NCBI GenBank assembly: GCA_902776305.1
Contig: CACYPS010000029.1
Coordinates: 1-64,000 of the forward strand
Source: an uncultured Lachnospiraceae bacterium
GTDB lineage: Bacteria; Bacillota; Clostridia; Lachnospirales; Lachnospiraceae
Direction of reading: 5' to 3'
Length of the DNA: 64,000 nucleotides
Numbering within the stretch: the stretch's first letter is position 1; every line of letters starts with the position of its first letter. The notes below the pieces were generated by a model that was not told the DNA's origin, made no database searches, and saw only the letters and a program-made list of their open reading frames with translations. Position numbers and translations under genes: made by a program. Positions 19,805 through 27,172 of the stretch are shown one piece after another.

Positions 19805-20659
19805 ATGTTACGAAGATTCTTAAGCCTTAAAGAGATGGATGAGAGCACCAGCCTGTACCATTACACGAAATGTCAGAGTGCGCAGGCCATTTTAAACGGG
19901 CACAGCTTTTACGCGACGAACACGCAGTTCCTGAATGATGTCAATGAGATGCAGTATATCTTAAGTGTGGTCGACGAGATCATCATGGAGATGGATAAAC
20001 CTATGTGGAGCGGCATCTTGAAACATCTGATCATGGAAAATATTGAGGAGTTCCACAAGTATGAGTACTATCTCATCTCGTTCAGCACCAAGCCGGACAG
20101 CCTCACGCTGTGGGCGGAGTTCGGAGACAAGACAGGCTACAATCTGGAGTTCAACGGGATGGAACTGAGGAACCTGATTAAAGCCGATGAGGATATATTC
20201 TGTGACGGGTATGTCATTTATAACAGAGATCATCAGAAGAGAATCTTGGAACAGCTGATTATGGAAAAGATCCCGCAGGAGCTGCACAGATCGCTCGGAA
20301 GTGTCATTGAGGCAATGCGTGTAGGAATTAATGAGCCGTTCAATGAGTACAAGTTCAATCTGCAGAAGGCTCTGGCATTGTACGCCCTGTTCTTTAAGCA
20401 GCCGGAGTATGCCTCTGAGAAGGAGTACCGTTTCGTGTTCCGGGACCCGGAAAAGACGGTGCATTTCAGGGAGCAGAACGGTTTTCTTCTTCCTTATATA
20501 GTGTTGAATTGCCCGGTCGACGAGCGGCTGCCGGTGAGGAGCGTGACGGTAGCGCCGAAGAATCATACGGATCTGGCACGGCGGGGGATGGAGTATTACC
20601 TGCGGTCGCTGGGGTATGAGGTGCCGGTGAAGTTGTCGAGTTTGAAGCTGAGGTATTGA
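19805..20659 (+). CDS. DUF2971 domain protein
   Basis: The ATG at 19805 is chosen for the GGAG eight bases upstream; an upstream frame extends to 19754 but has no ribosome site. The 284-residue product has the DUF2971 signature: an SLYHYTKCQSAQAIL start (about residues 14-28), a TQFLNDVNEMQY block, a SFSTKPDSLTLWAEFG block (about 90-105) and a YASEKEYRFVF block (about 200-210). DUF2971 proteins are widespread accessory proteins, often in defence islands and resembling ADP-ribosyltransferase-type folds; no activity is established. It is flanked by a shared promoter motif and a hairpin repeat, and the next gene is an AAA-ATPase. Confidence 0.8.
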   Translation: MLRRFLSLKEMDESTSLYHYTKCQSAQAILNGHSFYATNTQFLNDVNEMQYILSVVDEIIMEMDKPMWSGILKHLIMENIEEFHKYEYYLISFSTKPDSLTLWAEFGDKTGYNLEFNGMELRNLIKADEDIFCDGYVIYNRDHQKRILEQLIMEKIPQELHRSLGSVIEAMRVGINEPFNEYKFNLQKALALYALFFKQPEYASEKEYRFVFRDPEKTVHFREQNGFLLPYIVLNCPVDERLPVRSVTVAPKNHTDLARRGMEYYLRSLGYEVPVKLSSLKLRY

Positions 20660-20701
20660 GGGGATGGGGCGCTGGTCAGGGCGCTCGATTTCTTTGACGG
20701 G

Positions 20702-20738
20702 TACGGAAGTACGGGCTTAATGCCTCTTTACTTCCGTA
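20702..20738. repeat. Single TTACGGAAGTA-type hairpin unit
   Basis: TACGGAAGTA (20702-20711) and TACTTCCGTA (20729-20738) form a 10-bp stem. It is the same palindrome that is arrayed elsewhere in the window, here as one copy between the DUF2971 and AAA-ATPase genes. Confidence 0.85.
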
Positions 20739-20767
20739 GTCAAGTGCCGCGTCGCTATCCCACACTT

Positions 20768-20815
20768 CCGAAAACCATATCACTTACAGAAATTCCGTGT
20801 TACAATAGAATTGTC
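20768..20815 (+). promoter_or_regulatory. Shared island promoter/operator, copy 2
   Basis: The block from CCGAAAACCATATCACTTAC through TACAAT (20801-20806) to AATTGTC is nearly identical over about 48 bp to 24293-24340. It includes the ACAAT-N3-ATTGT inverted repeat across the -10 box. Confidence 0.55.
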
Positions 20816-20899
20816 GTAACTACTCGGCACGGCATCAGACACTGCGCTGCCTGATGCCGGATTGCATGAAAAGCACGCGTGGGGGGAGGAAGACCGGCT

Positions 20900-22489
20900 A
20901 TGTTGCGAAAACTTCCTATTGGAATACAGTCATTTGAAAAACTCAGGACCAGAGGTTTTGTTTATGTCGACAAAACGGAATATGTTTACCGATTAGTACA
21001 TAGTGAAACTCCTTATTTCCTGAGCCGGCCGCGGAGATTCGGGAAAAGCCTCCTGCTCTCAACCCTGAAAGCTTATTACGAGGGAAAGAAAGATCTTTTT
21101 AAAGGACTTGCCATCGAAAAGCTGGAGAAAGAGAATGCGGAGGCATGGAGACCTGCCCCTATTTTTTATTTTGATTTCAACGGCGAGGACTATACAAAAA
21201 CGGATATAGAAACGGTTCTTGATCAATTCCTCACGGAATGGGAGGATGTTTACGGAGTTTCCGGCAGGAACGGCACCCTTGGTTTTCGATTCCAAAAACT
21301 ATTGGAGACGGCATATCTGAAGACCGGACGACGCTGCGTGGTTTTGGTCGACGAGTATGATAAACCGCTGCTCGATGAAATAGAGGACGAGTCTCAAAAG
21401 GAGCACACGAAAAATGTATTTAAAGGCTTTTTCAGTGTGCTGAAAAAAGCAGATGACTGTATTCAATTCATTTTTATCACAGGTGTGTCGAAATTTCATA
21501 AGGTCAGCATTTTCAGTGATTTGAATCAATTGCGCGACATATCCCTGACGAAAGATTACGCAGCTTTATGCGGCATTACCGAGAGTGAGCTTGAGCAATA
21601 TTTTGAGAGGGAAATAACGGAATTTTCCGAGGAACTGAATGTCGGAAACCGGAAATGTCTTGATAAACTGCGGGAGACGTATGACGGCTATCGTTTTCAT
21701 CCGGATGGCGATTATGTATATAATCCGTATAGTCTTCTGAACGCCCTCTCTGACAGAGACTTCGGATCTTACTGGTTTGAAACAGGCACGCCTGCTTTTC
21801 TCGTTAAGAAATTGCGAAAAATGGAGTTCGACGTACGGCGGTTCTCAGAAAGAACCATATATGCTACGGAAAGAACCCTGAAGGATTATACCGGGGATAC
21901 TGATGATCCCATTCCTCTGTTATACCAGACGGGATATTTGACAATCGCGGATTTTGACAGAGAAATACGGGAGTACACGCTTGATTTTCCGAATGCAGAA
22001 GTGAAGTATGGATTCGTTGAGAGTCTGATTCCGGAATATGTCGGAGATTACGGTTCCGGGTCCGGTAATGACGTACTCACCTTGCGAAGATACGCTGAAA
22101 CAGGAGACCTGGACGGCATGAGGAGAGTGCTTACATCTCTGTTTGCCAATATCACCTATACAGTGTCCACTGATCCGTTCGAGCATTATTTTCAGACGGT
22201 TATCTGGCTGACGTTTACACTGTTGGGGAAATATGCCCTGTGCGAGATGCATACCTGTTCGGGACGTATCGATTGCAAGGTGGAAACAAAGAGTTTTATA
22301 TATTTATTCGAGTTCAAGCGGGACGATCCGGCAGAGGCAGCTCTGGCGCAGATCAACAGCAGGGATTATGGCTGTGCGTTCGTTGCTGATTCAAGAAGGC
22401 TGTATAAGATTGGCGTTTCATTCGACTCGGCAAAAAGAAGGCTTGCCGGATGGGAGGTAGAAAGTGCAGAGGGGAACCGATTATGTTGA
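20900..22489 (+). CDS. AAA-ATPase with C-terminal PD-(D/E)XK nuclease domain (full length)
   Basis: This 529-residue protein matches the AAA-ATPase-like plus PDDEXK_9 architecture. The LPIGIQSFEKLR start is followed by the sensor-like YVDKTEY motif, a Walker A RRFGKSLLLSTL (about residues 40-51) and a Walker B VVLVDEYDKPLLD (about 145-157). The FRFHPDG...YNPYSLLNAL middle is conserved, and a C-terminal nuclease core contains DCKVE and EFKRD (about 460-485). The family is common in gut Clostridia and Bacteroidetes and is often multi-copy; its role is unproven, though association with mobile DNA or defence is suspected. ATG at 20900 follows GGGGGGAGG. It overlaps the start of a second family copy by 7 bp. 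Confidence 0.87.
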   Translation: MLRKLPIGIQSFEKLRTRGFVYVDKTEYVYRLVHSETPYFLSRPRRFGKSLLLSTLKAYYEGKKDLFKGLAIEKLEKENAEAWRPAPIFYFDFNGEDYTKTDIETVLDQFLTEWEDVYGVSGRNGTLGFRFQKLLETAYLKTGRRCVVLVDEYDKPLLDEIEDESQKEHTKNVFKGFFSVLKKADDCIQFIFITGVSKFHKVSIFSDLNQLRDISLTKDYAALCGITESELEQYFEREITEFSEELNVGNRKCLDKLRETYDGYRFHPDGDYVYNPYSLLNALSDRDFGSYWFETGTPAFLVKKLRKMEFDVRRFSERTIYATERTLKDYTGDTDDPIPLLYQTGYLTIADFDREIREYTLDFPNAEVKYGFVESLIPEYVGDYGSGSGNDVLTLRRYAETGDLDGMRRVLTSLFANITYTVSTDPFEHYFQTVIWLTFTLLGKYALCEMHTCSGRIDCKVETKSFIYLFEFKRDDPAEAALAQINSRDYGCAFVADSRRLYKIGVSFDSAKRRLAGWEVESAEGNRLC

Positions 22490-23676
22490 AAAAACTCCCG
22501 ATAGGAATACAGTCGTTCGAAAAACTCCGGGAGGATAATTTCCTCTATGTAGATAAAACCGCCTTAATTTATGAGCTGGTTCACAATAATACTCCTTATT
22601 TTCTCAGCCGTCCGAGAAGATTCGGGAAAAGTCTGCTTCTATCAACCATGAAAGCATACTGGGAAGGAAAGAAAGAGCTTTTTTCCGGCCTGGCTATAGA
22701 AAAACTTGAAGAGAGAAATATAACTGCCTGGCAGACGCATCCCATCTTCTACTTTGATTTCAACGGCATGAATTACCAACAGGAGCATGCATTGGAAGAC
22801 GCCCTGCACTCTCAGTTGAAACGATTTGAAGATTTTTACGGTTTTGATAGTTCCGGCCTTACTCTGAATGAACGCTTTCAGAACCTTTTAATCAGAGCAC
22901 ACAATCAGTCCGGGCTGCGCTGCGTAGTACTTATCGATGAATATGACAAGCCGCTTCTTGATGTGATCGAAACCCCTGAGCTTCACAAGCATAATAAAGA
23001 AGTCTTCAAAGTTTTTTTCAGCATCTTAAAAAGTTTTTACGAATACATTCAATTCATATTTATTACCGGTGTGTCAAAATTCCACAAAGTCAGCATTTTC
23101 AGCGATCTCAACCAGCTGAACGACATCTCATTAACGGAAGACTATGCCGCGCTGTGCGGTATTACCGAGGATGAAATAAAGAGATATTTGAATCCTTATC
23201 TGGAGATACTTGCAGACAAGCGAGGCCTCCGCAAAGAAGAGTGTATCCGGCTCCTCAGAGCGCAATACGACGGTTACCGCTTTCACCCGGATTCTATCGG
23301 AGTGTACAATCCTTTCAGCTTAATGAAGGCATTGTATGAAAAAAATTTCGGCTCGTACTGGTTCGAAACAGGAACCCCGACTTTCCTGATAAAACAGCTG
23401 AAAGAGAGTCATTTTGATGTCCGAAAATTCACCGACAGCAGCATCTATGCCGCCGAAGAGACATTAAAGGATTACACGGGTGAGGAACCGGACCCGGTCC
23501 CCCTTCTTTATCAGACCGGATATCTGACAATTTCGAGCTACGACAGCAGACGGCAAAGATATACGTTATCCTTTCCGAACGAAGAGGTGACATACGGGTT
23601 TCTTAACTGTCTGATGCCGGCATTTGTGCCTAAAGCTACAGCAGGTAACGGGCTTGACATCTATACGCTCTGCTGA
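22483..23676 (+). CDS. AAA-ATPase paralogue truncated by a repeat array (nuclease domain lost)
   Basis: This 397-residue paralogue of the preceding gene keeps MLKKLPIGIQSFEKLR, Walker A RRFGKSLLLSTM, Walker B VVLIDEYDKPLLD and the middle domain. It stops just after GLDIYTL, where the first copy continues for about 130 residues into its PD-(D/E)XK nuclease. The final Cys codon and TGA stop align with the CTCTGC-N3-TTACGG junction of the 73-bp repeat that starts right after the stop. The truncation therefore coincides with the repeat array. The start overlaps the previous stop (ATG at 22483, TGA at 22487), so the two are translationally coupled. ATP binding is probably intact, but nuclease activity is absent. 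Confidence 0.85.
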   Translation: MLKKLPIGIQSFEKLREDNFLYVDKTALIYELVHNNTPYFLSRPRRFGKSLLLSTMKAYWEGKKELFSGLAIEKLEERNITAWQTHPIFYFDFNGMNYQQEHALEDALHSQLKRFEDFYGFDSSGLTLNERFQNLLIRAHNQSGLRCVVLIDEYDKPLLDVIETPELHKHNKEVFKVFFSILKSFYEYIQFIFITGVSKFHKVSIFSDLNQLNDISLTEDYAALCGITEDEIKRYLNPYLEILADKRGLRKEECIRLLRAQYDGYRFHPDSIGVYNPFSLMKALYEKNFGSYWFETGTPTFLIKQLKESHFDVRKFTDSSIYAAEETLKDYTGEEPDPVPLLYQTGYLTISSYDSRRQRYTLSFPNEEVTYGFLNCLMPAFVPKATAGNGLDIYTLC

Positions 23677-24062
23677 TTACGGAAGTACGGGCAAAAAACC
23701 CTTGTACTTCCGTAATTTTTATGGGCACGCCATTGAATTTCTCTGCCGGTTACGGAAGTACGGGCAAAAAGCCCTCGTACTTCCGTAATTTTTATGGGCA
23801 CGCCATTGAATTTCTCTGCCCGTTACGGAAGTACGGGCAAAAAGCCCTCGTACTTCCGTAATTTTTATGGACACGCCATTGAATTTCTCTGCCCGTTACG
23901 GAAGTACGGGCAAAAAGCCCTCGTACTTCCGTAATTTTTATGGGCACGCCATTGAATTTCTCTGCCGGTTACGGAAGTACGGGCAAAAAGCCCTTGTACT
24001 TCCGTAATTTTTATGGGCACGCCATTGAATTTCTCTGCCGGTTACGGAAGTACGGGCAAACT
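23677..24062. repeat. Hairpin array with exact 73-bp period (six units)
   Basis: Units start with TTACGGAAGTACGGGC at 23677, 23750, 23823, 23896, 23969 and 24042. The opposite arm is TACTTCCGTAA and the spacer TTTTTATGGGCACGCC plus an ATTGAATTTCTCTGC segment is nearly constant. The sixth unit decays after its left arm. Between 24063 and 24290 no gene is seen. Confidence 0.95.
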
Positions 24063-24292
24063 CCTGTTTTGCTTCTGTTACTTTTCTACACACTTTAGAT
24101 GTTTTATAGTACCGGATTACTCACTTTTCTTTTATCTATTTACGCCTCCCCAAAAATATGATATACAATCCGCATGACATGACCCGTCACGGATTACTCA
24201 ACACTTCTTTTCATTACATATCTTTATTCACTTTCTCTAAAAGAGCATGCAGTAAGACCTTTATCCAAGGACTGCGTCACTATCCTGTACTT

Positions 24293-24340
24293 TCGAAAAC
24301 CATATCACTTACAGAATTTCCATGTTACAATAGAACTGTC
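24293..24340 (+). promoter_or_regulatory. Shared island promoter/operator, copy 3
   Basis: This copy has TTTCGAAAACCATATCACTT followed by TACAAT (24326-24331) and an ACAAT-N3-ACTGT inverted repeat. It precedes the 36-residue protein and the XRE regulator. Confidence 0.5.
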
Positions 24341-24361
24341 ATCATAAGAGGTGATAAATAT

Positions 24362-24472
24362 ATGGCAGATCATAAGAAATCTGATTCCAAAAGAAAGACG
24401 CTCTCAAATAAGACAAATTATCATGCCGCATTCCTGAGCAGTCTTGAAGCTACGATATTGAGCTATATATAG
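24362..24472 (+). CDS. Small basic protein (36 aa)
   Basis: ATG at 24362 follows GAGGTGATAAAT. The product is basic at its N-terminus (MADHKKSDSKRKTLSNKTN) and ends with a hydrophobic helix containing AAFLSSLEATILSYI. It lies 28 bp before the XRE gene in the same direction, probably as one transcript. No family is recognised; a peptide toxin, an adaptor or a leader are all possible. Confidence 0.45.
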   Translation: MADHKKSDSKRKTLSNKTNYHAAFLSSLEATILSYI

Positions 24473-24500
24473 CATTTAGCTGTAATATGCGGAGGATAGA

Positions 24501-24752
24501 ATGGAGATACAGGATACGAAAATAAGCAATACAGACGATGTTGATTTCCTGTTAAGCAACAAAAGCGCAGACTATATCATACGTACACTGAGAGAACGAT
24601 CCGGTATGAACAGGCGGGAGTTCTCTGAACATACAGAAATTCCTGTCAGAACCCTTGAGGATTGGGAGTCTTCAAGACGTACTCCCCCCAGATATGTCCT
24701 CAGGCTATTGTGCTACTTATTCAAATACGAAGAACTGGTCAAGCACCTTTAA
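24501..24752 (+). CDS. XRE-family helix-turn-helix regulator
   Basis: This 83-residue DNA-binding protein has an HTH core (about residues 25-75) containing LRERSGMNRREFSEHTEI and PVRTLEDWESSRRTPP, with the typical E-W-E-x-x-x-R-x-P signature. A GGAGGATAG ribosome site precedes the ATG. It is a candidate repressor for the shared ACAAT-N3-ATTGT operator found before three genes of this island; that link is inference. It ends facing the minus-strand gene at 24813. Confidence 0.75.
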   Translation: MEIQDTKISNTDDVDFLLSNKSADYIIRTLRERSGMNRREFSEHTEIPVRTLEDWESSRRTPPRYVLRLLCYLFKYEELVKHL

Positions 24753-24812
24753 CCGTTTATGAAGAGACCGCCTGTTTCTGACTGCGTTAAATTTTTACTT
24801 TTTTTCACCTGT

Positions 24813-25130
24813 CTACTTGACAGGACCCAGATCATTCTCGCGGTCTTCTTCCTTTTCTAATAATACTTTTATTTCTTCTATAATTATCATCATGCGCTCC
24901 ACCCAGTTTTCATCGGGAGGCAGGCTCCATTCTTCAGGTTTTATATCAATATAGTCCATAGCTCTTGCGACGAGATCCTCTGGTTCTGAGAACATTTTTA
25001 TAATTTCTTCATAATTATTCGTAACTCTTCTCAGGTAAGGGTTGTTCAAAAACCTAATTATCTCCTTCGTCTGCCCTTTAATATGTCCTCTTGCGTATCC
25101 AATCCTGTAGTCCTTAGAATTCTTGCTCAA
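24813..25130 (-). CDS. Hypothetical protein following the GHKL-zincin gene
   Basis: A 105-residue, mostly helical and acidic protein starting at TTG (25130), one codon after the stop of the GHKL-zincin gene and in the same frame. It contains a GYARGHIKGQTKEIIRFL stretch and a C-terminal ERMMIIIEEIKVLLEKEED helix. Tight coupling to the upstream gene suggests it works with that protein. No family is recognised. No equivalent follows the divergent paralogue. Confidence 0.6.
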   Translation of the reverse strand: MSKNSKDYRIGYARGHIKGQTKEIIRFLNNPYLRRVTNNYEEIIKMFSEPEDLVARAMDYIDIKPEEWSLPPDENWVERMMIIIEEIKVLLEKEEDRENDLGPVK

Positions 25131-25133
25131 TTC

Positions 25134-26693
25134 TCATTCATCTCCCGAAACTGTATTTTGCATGATTATTCTCCAACTTTTGCGCGCATCTTCAACTTCT
25201 CTTCTGTGTGATAATATAATTTTTAAAATGAGCATAAGTGCTTTGCTGAAATTTTTTGAAGAATCTCCGCCGAAAACATGGCACAATTCATGCACATATA
25301 CAGAGAGAGCCTTATCAAATCTCTCTTCTCTTAGGAGTTCTTCTCTTAGCGTAACAATCCGGATGTTATTCATGATTTTTAACCCTGCGCAATTAGTTTT
25401 CGTTTTCCTTTCTTTTCTGGTAAAAGTTCGGCCATTAAATGTCGCTTTAGGATCCCTGGAAACACGCAACTCCGGCCATCCGTCGCCGAATGGAAAAAAA
25501 TCTTTACTTATGCCCTTGATCAGTTCCTCAAGTACTGCATAGCTTTCTTTCTCCCTTTTATCCGGCAATTTGTCATATTCCGCAAATCCGTTCTTCTCCT
25601 CACAAAGATCCTCAAGAAGAGGGTATCCAAACAATCTGAACTCTACCCTTACGAGCTTATAATTGGTATTCGTTCCGCGCATCCAGGAAATTGCCTGCCT
25701 TCGTCGGTTCCTGTCGTAGTTTGTATAGACTTTCCTAATATATAGCAAATTCGGGTATTTTTCCCTAAAATAAGCAACAGCATCTCCGGACCACATGATT
25801 GTCGAACACAGACTATATATGACATCTCTCCACCTGTCTATTCTGAACCCTCCTTCATTCACGCTATAACAGCTCCAGTAGCGTCTCATAGATTCCAGAA
25901 CCGTGATTGCTGCCCTTGGTGTGATCTTACTTGCTATCACCGATATAAAATCAGTTACGTCTCGCTTGGTCAATTCACCTCTTTCCCTATCTGTATTTAC
26001 ATATTCATGAAGACAGAAGACGAGAGGAAGCGGACAGGTTCCCCGCATCTGATAAGCCAGAAACAGCGCTCCGTTTCTGCCGAATTTATACGTATCCGGC
26101 ATCTCTTTCGGTATGGCAAATGAACTTCGTTCATAAATTGCGCAATATCGCGACTCCCAGATTGGCTTTCCGAACATTTTATTCTCAGGGTAGTAAAAGC
26201 TTTCCAGAACTGTGCTGAACAGGTGGTAGTCCTCCTCAGATATGTGATCTATCTCCAACCGACTTCCTTCTAAAAACCCGTTCTCTTCTATTGTATATAT
26301 CAGTGCAGCTACAGACCGGCCATCAATCACGGTATCTTCCTTCCCCACTTTTAGTCTCCATTCACGCGATGCCATCGTTATCTCCCATCCGAAATCCCTG
26401 TAAGCACAAAGTGCAGCGATCTTGAACCCTTCTCCAAAGTAGCCGGCTTGAGTTTCCGGAGATTCTGTTTTGGTCGAAGCACCAATATGAATAAGCCATT
26501 CATACGAAAAACCGCTGCCATGGACTTCCATGCTCAGTTTTTCCGACTCATACTGATAGATAAATCCAGCTTTCCAGTTTTTCGGTCCGAGAACGTCATA
26601 GAAATTTTGAACGAAATCCCGCAGAACCTGATATCTGGTCCATTTAACGGAATAAGTGAAAAAGATGTTTAAAGGAATAATTTGCTGCTTCAT
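25134..26693 (-). CDS. GHKL-type ATPase fused to a C-terminal zincin-like domain, copy A
   Basis: The start at 26693 follows GGGAGG. The 519-residue protein has the GHKL (Hsp90/MutL/MORC-like) signature. Its N box is in LRDFVQNFYD (about residues 23-32, Asp in place of the usual Glu), followed by a GSGFSYEWLIHIGAS G1-like segment and a GYFGEGFKIAAL lid/G2 box (about 82-93). The middle (about 150-430) is unlike known families and contains an NTDRERGELTKRDV stretch. The C-terminus carries HELCHVFGGD (468-477), an HExxH zinc-binding motif with a following Gly as in metzincins. An ATP-gated protease or nucleic-acid clamp role is inference. A coupled small gene follows. Confidence 0.7.
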   Translation of the reverse strand: MKQQIIPLNIFFTYSVKWTRYQVLRDFVQNFYDVLGPKNWKAGFIYQYESEKLSMEVHGSGFSYEWLIHIGASTKTESPETQAGYFGEGFKIAALCAYRDFGWEITMASREWRLKVGKEDTVIDGRSVAALIYTIEENGFLEGSRLEIDHISEEDYHLFSTVLESFYYPENKMFGKPIWESRYCAIYERSSFAIPKEMPDTYKFGRNGALFLAYQMRGTCPLPLVFCLHEYVNTDRERGELTKRDVTDFISVIASKITPRAAITVLESMRRYWSCYSVNEGGFRIDRWRDVIYSLCSTIMWSGDAVAYFREKYPNLLYIRKVYTNYDRNRRRQAISWMRGTNTNYKLVRVEFRLFGYPLLEDLCEEKNGFAEYDKLPDKREKESYAVLEELIKGISKDFFPFGDGWPELRVSRDPKATFNGRTFTRKERKTKTNCAGLKIMNNIRIVTLREELLREERFDKALSVYVHELCHVFGGDSSKNFSKALMLILKIILSHRREVEDARKSWRIIMQNTVSGDE

Positions 26694-26744
26694 GTACGCC
26701 TCCCACACAATACGTTAAAGAAAGTATATCATGAATGTTTGTCT

Positions 26745-26828
26745 CACGCAATGCGTGGTTTTTTGTGTGGCTATATTATAGTCATTTGGTGTCATGAAAT
26801 TTTGAGCGTCGAAACCACGCATTGCGTG
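26745..26828. promoter_or_regulatory. Paired palindromic operators between the GHKL-zincin genes
   Basis: CACGCAATGCGTGGTTT (26745-26761) and its exact reverse complement (26812-26828) form a 17-bp inverted repeat with a 50-bp gap. Each half contains its own 6-1-6 palindrome CACGCA-N-TGCGTG. A TATAAT on the minus strand (26774-26779) lies between them, so binding or looping would cover a promoter of copy A. Confidence 0.6.
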
Positions 26829-26873
26829 TTTCATAGAAGTGTGTTATTCTTATCTGAAGAAGCTTGCTCAAAT

Positions 26874-27092
26874 CAAGAACGCCTCGGCGTTCTTGCCGCG
26901 CCGCGCATGGTGCGAAGCACCTTCCTTAATGCGCGGCTGCGATCCGCCGTGCCTAAGCATGCGTAACAGAGCATTGTGCAGCTGAGGCTTTTAATCTCTG
27001 ACGCGGGTTTGTATCCCATGTCAGAGACAAGTAACATTTTGCGCATTCATCTCACGACTTAAGTCACGAGAATTCTGCGTCAGAGATTAAAA
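26874..27092 (+). ncRNA. Structured intergenic region, candidate noncoding RNA or attenuator
   Basis: Several strong stems follow one another before copy B. CAAGAACGCC/GGCGTTCTTG (26874-26895) comes first, then a GC-rich nested hairpin with GCCGCGC...GCGCGGC closing GGTGC-GAA-GCACC. A perfect 16-bp stem TTTTAATCTCTGACGC (26989-27004) with GCGTCAGAGATTAAAA (27077-27092) closes the region. TCTCTGAC of the left arm can instead pair with GTCAGAGA at 27020-27027, so two folds exclude each other. A T-rich run does not follow on the plus strand. It could be an attenuator for copy B or an independent RNA. Confidence 0.5.
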
Positions 27093-27172
27093 AAGTCTTA
27101 GGAGAAAGAATACGTAACAAACCGGCTTGGCATCGTGGCCTGGTATGCGGTTTGAAAATGGAGGTACGCTTG

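Noticed and set aside
23677-24062. CRISPR-like regular array
   Set aside because: The repeated palindromes have nearly constant spacers, there are no cas genes, and unit length is 73 bp with long symmetric arms. These are hairpin tandem repeats.
25134-26693. GHKL protein as sensor histidine kinase or Hsp90
   Set aside because: It has no phosphoacceptor His helix, no membrane segment and no Hsp90 middle domain. The C-terminal HExxH segment is foreign to both.
26870-27100. tRNA or known riboswitch in the structured region
   Set aside because: No cloverleaf, T-loop or recognised riboswitch core was seen. The stems are long and simple.
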